Below are positions 27,001 through 36,000 of a stretch of DNA of 64,000 bases, piece after piece. The DNA is from Akebia trifoliata. Its lineage: Eukaryota > Streptophyta > Magnoliopsida > Ranunculales > Lardizabalaceae. The stretch lies in assembly GCA_017979445.1 (NCBI GenBank), contig CM030710.1, forward strand, positions 17,098,248 through 17,162,247, given 5' to 3'. Position 1 is the stretch's first letter. Each line of letters starts with the position of its first letter. The translations under genes were made by a program, and so were the position numbers. The notes beneath the pieces were generated by a model. The model was not told the origin of the DNA and made no database searches. It worked only from the letters and a program-made list of their open reading frames with translations.

Positions 27001-30000
27001 TATGTTGAGATAATCATCCCATTTCTAAGGTTACCTTCGATTTCTTTTAATCTGGCAAATCGTTTGGATCACTACTCTGCTTCAAAGTGTCAAAACCCAG
27101 AGATGAACAAAATTTTGAATCATGAGACCCCATTTGAGGATAGTCATTGGAACAAATAGCATCACCACCATTATTGAAACCAAGATTGGACAGGCTAAAT
27201 ATCTAAAGGGGCATCTTTAATGAACCCAAATCCAATTCATGGCAGGCCAGACCAGTGGACCAGGCTGGATCAAATAAATTGCCAGCCCAATGACAACCCT
27301 AAGTGTATTCACAGCATATTGGTGTCTAAGCACATTTTTTTTTTCCTTTTTTTTTTTTTATAGGACATCAACATGAAAAAATGTGGTATGCTTCAAATAA
27401 ATAGTATGAAGGGTCATTTCATAACCCAAAACATTTCTTTTGCATTATTTATCATGAAAATGACTTTCAGAATGTTTCTTTACGTATAGACTACAGGTAA
27501 ATGTTTCAATTTTTTTCCTTGACTGAAACATTGCTCCAAAATGACAATTTCAATCCTTTCCTAGGACCATTAAAAAATGACCGAACTACACAAATCCTAT
27601 CCAATTAAGAAAACTAGGAGACCTGATTGACCTGGATCCCAGGTAGATCAATCTGAATCTGGACCAAGGCTCCCACATATCCCTATGGAATGAATATCTT
27701 AATATTTTAATCATGCTCAGGCCTATGCTGGCAGAATAGGACCTAAGCATCCTTGATTACAATTGGCATGACTTGTTAGATAGAAGTTCAAGTTTATACA
27801 AATAGGACATAAAGTGGAAGAGATGCAGAACCTTATAAGCTCTAGTTGCAAGTATAGATGAGCACCCAATTTTAGCAAATGCACGAGCCCCTGCTAGCTT
27901 TACAATGAGTGATGGTTTTGAAGAGGACACCATGTTAATCAATATCTCCAAGAAAACAGATGCAAAGTCCTCTGACAACTCAGAAAAGCAACCGGCAGCA
28001 AACAGCGACGCTCTTACCTGTAAGAGCCATTTGAATGTGAAGAAGTTGTCATTGTTGCCATGCATATAATGAATACCTCTCAGTTCCTCAATCTATATAA
28101 GTTCTTGTTTTATTCATAGAAATATCACCTAGTTAAGGCGATAACTATGATAAGGTTTGGGAACCAAAATTCACATTTAGTTTTTTTTTCTTTTTTTTTA
28201 AGGATAGGTAAAGATCAAGATTTTATTAAAAAATAAAGAAAGAGGGGGAGGCCAAGAAGGCTGCCCAAATACGAAAAAAATTACACTGAAATTCACAAAG
28301 GCAAACAAAAGATAGTGACTCGACTTCACCTCCAAAACATGGCATGACCCCAAACTCGAAAATATCATATAGCGAATTTCAGCACTGTCCTTTGCAATAT
28401 CAGCCCAACAACCGAGGAGACATAAAGCTAATGCTCTTGATTCAACATCTCCAGTGTCAAAAACTATCTTTACTCTTTTGAGCAGTTCAGGGTAGTTAGG
28501 AACCCTTTCTTTAGCCAAAATTCCCCTACATCGTTTTCCATTCTTCCTACAGTGCCGCAGCTCAAAGAGAAAAACCTTAAGAACGCAGAGTCTGGTGTGA
28601 TTGTTGCCAGTCCTAAATGCATCAGCAAGCCGAAGAAGGATCGTATTTGCAAACAGTCTATCCTCCCCAGGAACTAAACCAAACATGCTCAATACTGCCA
28701 TTGTATAGATGGGCTCTTTGCTCCATTGCTCAAGTCTAGGACCAATTTGTAAGATGGCCTCAATGGGTTGACCTGGAAAGATAGAAAGATATAGTTAATG
28801 AGGATAAATTGTAAAGTTCTACCACAACTAAATAGAAATCATTTCCTACACAAGATAATACATGAAAAGATTTTGATCAATTGGATGCTCATCCATAGTT
28901 ACCAAGTTTGGGTTTGGCAATTATTCGAACTGGGCCTTGCTTCGGGTAAGTTTGGGAACGTTTCATAAAAAAAAATAGGGAAAATTTTCAGGGATTTTAC
29001 AAATGATATTTTTGGGTTTCTTTCCAAAATCTATAATCCTCACTTTCAAACCTAAATCAGATACTAAGGCCCTGCTTGGGTACACTACAAATCTTTTGCA
29101 TTTACATTGCAAATGTTTTGTAATGCAAGTGGTTTGCAATGAATGATTGATGTGGAGCTCATTTTCGTCACACCATGATATAAGGACACGTGTCACCCAT
29201 AACCCAGTGGTCCAACTTGAATATCAGATACTTTCGACTCAAGGAACAACATAACTAGCCAAGAAATCAAGTCATCCGGGCCCAAGTAAGAAGGTATAGG
29301 TCAAAGGTTAGTAACTCCAACAGGGTGTGAGCTGGCTATATGTCACTAATACTCGAGTATTAGTGACTCTGCCAGTAACATACAGCCAGCTCACACCCTG
29401 TTTGACAATACACCTAGACTAACCATGTGGTGTCACTTGCCCCAGACTCGAAGCTCTAAAACCCCCTCTCAAAGATTGAGGGGGTCAGAACCTCACACTC
29501 AAAAGGCAAGGAACCACTCTAAAACTCACTATTCATCACCTTTTTCATTTTTAGCCATCATCATCTTCTACTCCATATATATTTTACTGACTTGATCTTC
29601 GTAGGACCTTTGGTAGGCATCACATCGGGGCCTCATCTTTCTTCAGTGTGACCTCATCCTTCTTCCTTCAACCTTCAAAGAACCAAGAGTTCACCTTGTC
29701 AACAACAAGTAAGGGGAAAGGTTGGGAGATCAAAGAGCTAGGGAGCAAAATGGGGAAATCACAGAACAATCATCTTGATCAAGAATTTCATACATTTTGA
29801 GGAGTGGAAGCCCTAAAAAGCCCCCACACTTTTGGCGTCGTCTGTGGAAAAGGTTTCGAAGATTCTTACCCTGCGACCACGTGGTCAGCCTCCATAAAAA
29901 AATGCTCAACTTGAGGAACAACAAAATAGTCTGATGGAACAAGGAGATCAAATGACCAACTTGCAACGAGAAAACGTCTACTTGGGAGCACATTTGGAGG

Positions 30001-33000
30001 TTCAAGCAAGCGACTACCCACGAAAACAGCAGACATTATATCCGATCACCAAAACATCAGCAAGGGCAACGTGAAACCAAGCATGGAAAATGGCCTCAGA
30101 GCCAAGGGAACACACTCCCTCAATGAACCACAGGGGTAAAACAGCAAGAAAAGCAGTACCGGGGATTGTGTGTGCCCCTCACAGGGAAAACTCCTAACAA
30201 ACTAGGGAAAGTCCAGGCAAGCAGACGCTCTATTGACAACCCTGAAGACCTTGGTGCGAGGAAAAGCCCCCCACAACGAGGGAAGAGTTAAGGAATGTGG
30301 AGGGATTAGAAACCAATATAATAAGCTCGAGGAGAAAGACCTTCATCACCATGATGTTTCGATCACACCTAAAGTGATAGCTAGAGGTGTCAACAAGGCT
30401 ATTAAGGAGCAATTTGACAATGAGAACGGTCAGTCACATCGAAAAGTATCAAGATATAGACCTCTACTTCATTGGCGTTATCACAAAGTGTCCCCCTTGA
30501 GGCAATACCCGCCAAGCCGAACCTAACAAGAAGTCTTACCGATAGCAAATATTCCTGTTAATTTAAAATATATACATGTACTAAGTCTGGCATAATGATA
30601 AATACATCCCCGAGGAAGGCAATATCATCGAGTTTATTTTTTTCGAACTCCAAAGTGTTCTAAAGTGTATTTTGCACCATTGATACCGAGTCATTTTTCA
30701 ACGTTCGCATATTTGAAAGAGTAACATTAATACCAAGGCCATGCAAAGCACACGAATTTGGACGCATCTTAAATAACACACCAATGCCTTTTAAAACACA
30801 CTCGTGTGACTCTAGGAAAGGCAAGTCTGATAATAACAACAAACCGAGGTCGTTTAAAACACACTCGTGTGACTCTGGGAAATGCAAGTCTAATAATAAC
30901 AAAACACCGAGGTTGTTTAAAACACATTCGCGAGACTCTAGGAAGTGAAAATCTGATAATAACAAACACGCCGAGGTTGTTTGAAAGCATGCTCGCACGA
31001 ACCTAATTTGGAAAAACCTGAGTGGCCTTACAAATACCAAAGTCATTTAAAATACATTCATGTATCCAAAATTTGAGAAGCATCACAACAAGATCGTTTT
31101 GACACACTCATGTGGTCCTAGGCAAGAAATCTGGGAAGAACAAATGTAGGAAATGAAAGTGTCACCGAGATATCACTCAAAACATGCACGTATAGCCTTA
31201 GATAAAACAAAGTTGAAGATCCAAAAGTACACTATGCTTGGGGGGAAAAGGGTTTGTCATCCTTGAAATAGACCAAGGATACGCCCACTACAAAACAACC
31301 ACCACTTAGAGGTCTCTAAAAACTAAAGGGAAAAGCATAAAATGTCCAAACAGTAATTTGAAATAGAAACAGAAAGGAAAGTGAGGTAAGGAAGGACAAC
31401 ACATGAGAAGTAAATATTTCTCTTTATAAAAACAGAGGTAATTTACAAAATACCCAGGGTATACCCTGTTGATACAAGGTCTCTTTATACAAAACAAAGG
31501 GATACAAAGTATATCCAAAAGAAAGAGAAACTTCAATAAGTTATAAAGCAACAGACAATTTTTTGGGTTTTGCCGAGAAGAAAATACTGTTAGATTCCAT
31601 TGAGAAAAAATATTGAACTTTTGAGGCACCTACAATAACAAAAGGAGGGTACGCAAAACAAAAGTAACAGAAAAAACAATAGCTAGATTGACATATATAC
31701 GCATAAACCAAATACCCAGCCTCAGCCATCCTCGAGGATAAGGCCAGCTAAAACAAAATAAAGCATTGAAACTGTCTTGGCCATACCCAGGTGCAGCAAT
31801 CATGTTTATCGTTTAAAGGCCATCGCAACTGACAGAAGAAAGATTGTTTTCCAAAAGCCCTTACGGGCGATACAACAAAAAGTAAGATGTTCATAAAAAT
31901 AGAAAAGTAATTAAGGGGCAGTAGGGTCATCAACTCAGGGGGGTCACAGGCTGGAAAAGGGTCAGTTGTGGTGTCCAGGTCAATGAACGGCGAGTCAAGG
32001 GTCTGGGGAACAACTACGGCACCAGTGTCGATAGCAGGAGAATCAGGGACCTGGGGAATAGAACCTTGGAGAGACTCAAGCTAGGAAATCCTCTCTTTAA
32101 GCCTCTTGTTGGACCGCTCCCACTCAACTAGCACCTCTGTGATCTCAGACTCGACCTCAATAGATTGGTCTTTTTATAGCCTTCCACTGTCAGATTTAGC
32201 CTCTACAAGCTTCGCCTTCTGATCGACTACAACTTCGGCAAGCTTCAACTCTAGATCAGCAACCTTGGCTTTCAAAGCTTCGGAGCTCTCCACAACCTAT
32301 TTCTAAGGCCCTCAGCATCTTGTCGAATGTCTTGAGCCGCTGCTCCATCTCAGCCATCACATTGTCCTTCTTTGCAGAGATCTCCTTAAGTGTTGTGTTA
32401 TCCGCCTCCGCTCCCGGGTGTCAAGTGCTCAGGTATCATGCCCCAATTCGACCCGTGACCCTCTTATATTCATAGTTGCGCCTTCCCCATCAGAATGGTT
32501 TTAAGGGGTATATGGTTGCCAACATGATATCAAAGCGTTAGGTTCATATAGGTCATAGGTTCCTTAAGGGAATTTTCCACCCTTATGGGTGAAGGGGAGT
32601 GTTGAGTGTTGTGTTACCAGCCTTCACACCTGGGTGTCACATGCTCACGTATCGTGCCCCAGTTTGACCTATTCATAGTTGTGCCTTCCTCATCAAATCG
32701 ATCTTTTGGGGTAAATGGTTGTCAATACTCCTCAACCCTCGTCCTCCCTTGGATGGCATCATTAATAGCTTATGTTCTCCCTCGGATGGTATCATCAAAT
32801 AGCATATGCGGTCGCATATTGCACAAAATATTTTTTTATTTCAAAAAAATAAATAAATAAAGTAAAAAATAAGAAAAAAGGGGGAAATGTTTAAAAACTC
32901 AAAAAAATATAAGACAATAAAAACAAACCTATAACAATATATTTGAATTTTAGATAGCACTCATTATCAAATTGAATAAAATTTATTACATTTAGTCATT

Positions 33001-36000
33001 TAGTAACAAGAATAAAAGAACTCAAGAAGCTAAATAGTCAATAATATACAAAATATTCATGATACGAAGGTGGTCTACTTTAATTATCAAGTTCTAGTTC
33101 TAGATAATTAAAATGGATTCTGCTTTAATAGTTTAATCATTGGATGCTATGATCTTATGTTAGAATGTATAAACTCAATATTTTGAAAAAATAAAATTTA
33201 AACAGAATATATGCGAGTGAAAAAATAAAAGAAATAGCTAAGAATAAAGCATGAATAGGGGGTGGAAATAGGGTACTTGTAGGAGAAGATAGATTAAAAT
33301 AAACTTGAATTTAATGCTCCAATAGTCAAATCATTTCCCATTGGAGGTATATGTCATCGCATATTGTATATGCCATCGCATACTTTTGTATGCCATGGCA
33401 TAATGAACTAGAAACCCTAACCGCATATGCCATGATGGCATATGTGATCGCATTTGACAACACTAGGTGTCAGACCAACCCCGAGACATCCAAATCAAAA
33501 CATGTTGGAGCTGGAAGAAATAAAGGAAAATACAGTCGGAAGCAAGAAATAAATATCTAATTACCATCACCAAAGCTCTAAGACCGTCGTCGTACATGCT
33601 CTCAAGCCGTTCACTGAAGGCAAGTGCAATGGAACGCTTATCCCTTGGTAGTCGGGCCGTCTCAAAAAGCACATTGGCTACCTGACCATCAACAAGAGCA
33701 GAGTCTCCCTCGTTAACACTCCTACTTCCAAGTTACGAAATTGTCACCCAGGCAATTGAGTGGGAGAGCACTCTATTCTCGGATTGAAAAAGAAATGCTC
33801 GCTGGGGGGGGTGCTGTGGAAGAGCAACGAGAAGAGAAGACTTATCATGCATAGTTTGAGCAGCTTGCTTATGCTACTCAGAACCTCGCTTGGGACCCTT
33901 TTTCTGCTTCTTCTGAGGTTGAGCTTGGCATGAGAAGGGTTGAAAGGGCTAGTGCCTAAATCTTCGACAAAAGGACACTTGATATTCAATGGACCCATAC
34001 CCTCATATGGATCTTCTGGTTCATCTCGAAGACACCTTAAAGGGGTTAGAAAAGAGCGGTAAGGAGTAGCAGAAGGTTGGCCACTTGAATAGGTTGAAGC
34101 TTAAGACCCGGATAAAGCTACGTCTCCGCCCTTGGAACCTTCAGAGTCAATTTCAATCAACTCTGTAACCCTCTAATACTCCTCTAGATTATGAAGGAGT
34201 TGTTTGATTATTATAGACTCAGGAACCTATTTGTCCTTGGCAACATCTGCAAAATGAATATAAAGGGAATTAAAACCTCGGATCCGAACATGAGGGGGGC
34301 AGGACTCTTTAAATTGAAAGATTGACTTTCTAAATTAAAAGAATTATACTTTAAGGCAAGAGAAGCATGCTCAGGGTCACATTCCCATTGGCCCGTAAGA
34401 ACAATCGGATATAAAAACCAATCTTTATCAGAATCGGGGAGATGAATGAAAAGGTCTCTCCCCTTCCTCTTCGAAAGAAAAAAAAAGAAGCCCAGTCTGT
34501 TGGGACAACGCTTAAGCTCGAACTGAGATCGGACATCCCAAAGACCAAGCTAGTGCCTCTCTTCGAGAGGAGTGTTCATCCGCTCAATTGACTTAATCAG
34601 ACGGTAGAAATTCCCACTAATCTGGCCAGGGGACCACTTGTCAAAGTCAAGGACTTCACAGGTTAAAGGAGAAAGGGAGCAGTCAGACCAACCTTGAACT
34701 GAACCCAAAAGACTATGGTAGTCCCCTCCCTAAAACGATTGTTGTGCAGAGACTCCGCACAATATTCTATGCCAACATTTGCGAGAATATTACTCTTCCC
34801 TAAAACTATCCATTGAAGGCCTAGCTGGGGGTTGGTACTTCTTAGAGATCATTAGAGCGAGACACAGGTCCAAACCAAAAGATAAAAAAGAGACTAAGAA
34901 ACTAAAGAGAGAGGAATAGGACAAACCTAAGATGAGGGAACTTCACCACAACGCAAAAAAACAACAATAGGGGGAGGAGGTGACCAACAAAGAAGAACAC
35001 CAATAGAATATCATAACATCCAAGAGGAAACACGAAGGCAAAAGTGAAGAAGAAAGTGGCCTTATATAAAGATTGGCAAGATATTGAAATATGAGAATCT
35101 CTCCGTCTTCACAATAAATAAAGTCATTAAGATCGAAAATACATGCTGGCAATAATTGTGCATAACTAAAATGCCTCCAAAACATGAAAAGGCTCCACGA
35201 GGCTTGCAAAAACTGAGGCCAGTGGACATTAGACACATGCATCAGTCATTATGACGCCTACTCCAAAATAGATAGTCGTATGACGAAAGAAAGAAACAAC
35301 AGAACAAAAAGTACAGGAGCAATTACAATTGGCGAGGATTAAAAGATGACCAAGAGACACAAAGACACTGGTCCTCAAAAGCTTAGGCATCATACTTGAA
35401 TCCCTAGGTCGAAGGCGTGTGGAGGAAGAATCCCCGAACTGATTAAAGGCAGGCATGAGTCCATACGAGCAAGACTCATCAAGATTGACACATGTCACGA
35501 AGGGCAGAATACGAACAAGGAAGTCTATAGAACGGACATAGGAATCAAAACGCAAAATCAAGCAAAAACAGATTTTTATTTTTATTTTATAAGCAAAATT
35601 TCATTATTAAAGAAAAGCAAGGTCGTACGAGGTGGCCAACCAAGCAAACAGCACATACATAAAGATAATCTCTCGCAATACTACACACACCCTCCCAACT
35701 TCATATAAAGTCCTCAAATAACCTCTAAACTCCTTATACGTTTTAGACCACAAAAATAACAGACCAAGCATTGACAAAATAAGATTGATAACGAATGAGG
35801 ACTTGTTGTCAAAGATCCTAGAATTACATTCCTTCTATGAGCCCCAGCAAATTGCAAAATGGGTAATACTCCAAAGCACCCTCTTCATCCTAGGGTTAAA
35901 ACCTGGACAAAGATAGGGGAACAACTCTGGACTCCAAACAACTCAAGAAAGTGAGATCAGATCTTATGAGCCACAGTACAGTGGAATAATAGGCGATCAG

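Larger units (their letters stand above)
31930..34830 (-). pseudogene. Antisense transposon protein remnant (gypsy-type, coiled-coil tail)
   Basis: The minus strand, opposite to the LTR direction, has decayed coding. Around 34350-34550 a DWASFFFFRRGRG stretch resembles the 'putative gypsy type transposon' proteins. 33540-33700 has DGQVANVLFETARLPRDKRS and ALAFSERLESMYDDGL. 31930-32400 has a charged coiled coil (EALKAKVADLELKLAEVVVD). Antisense ORFs are known in some Tat/Retand-like elements. Frameshifts and the TRIM insertion disrupt it. Confidence 0.5.

Noticed and set aside
30233..30526. Plus-strand frame as an intact gag
   Set aside because: It has only vague gag-like composition, and the neighbouring frames contain many stops. 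It was kept only as debris of the LTR element.
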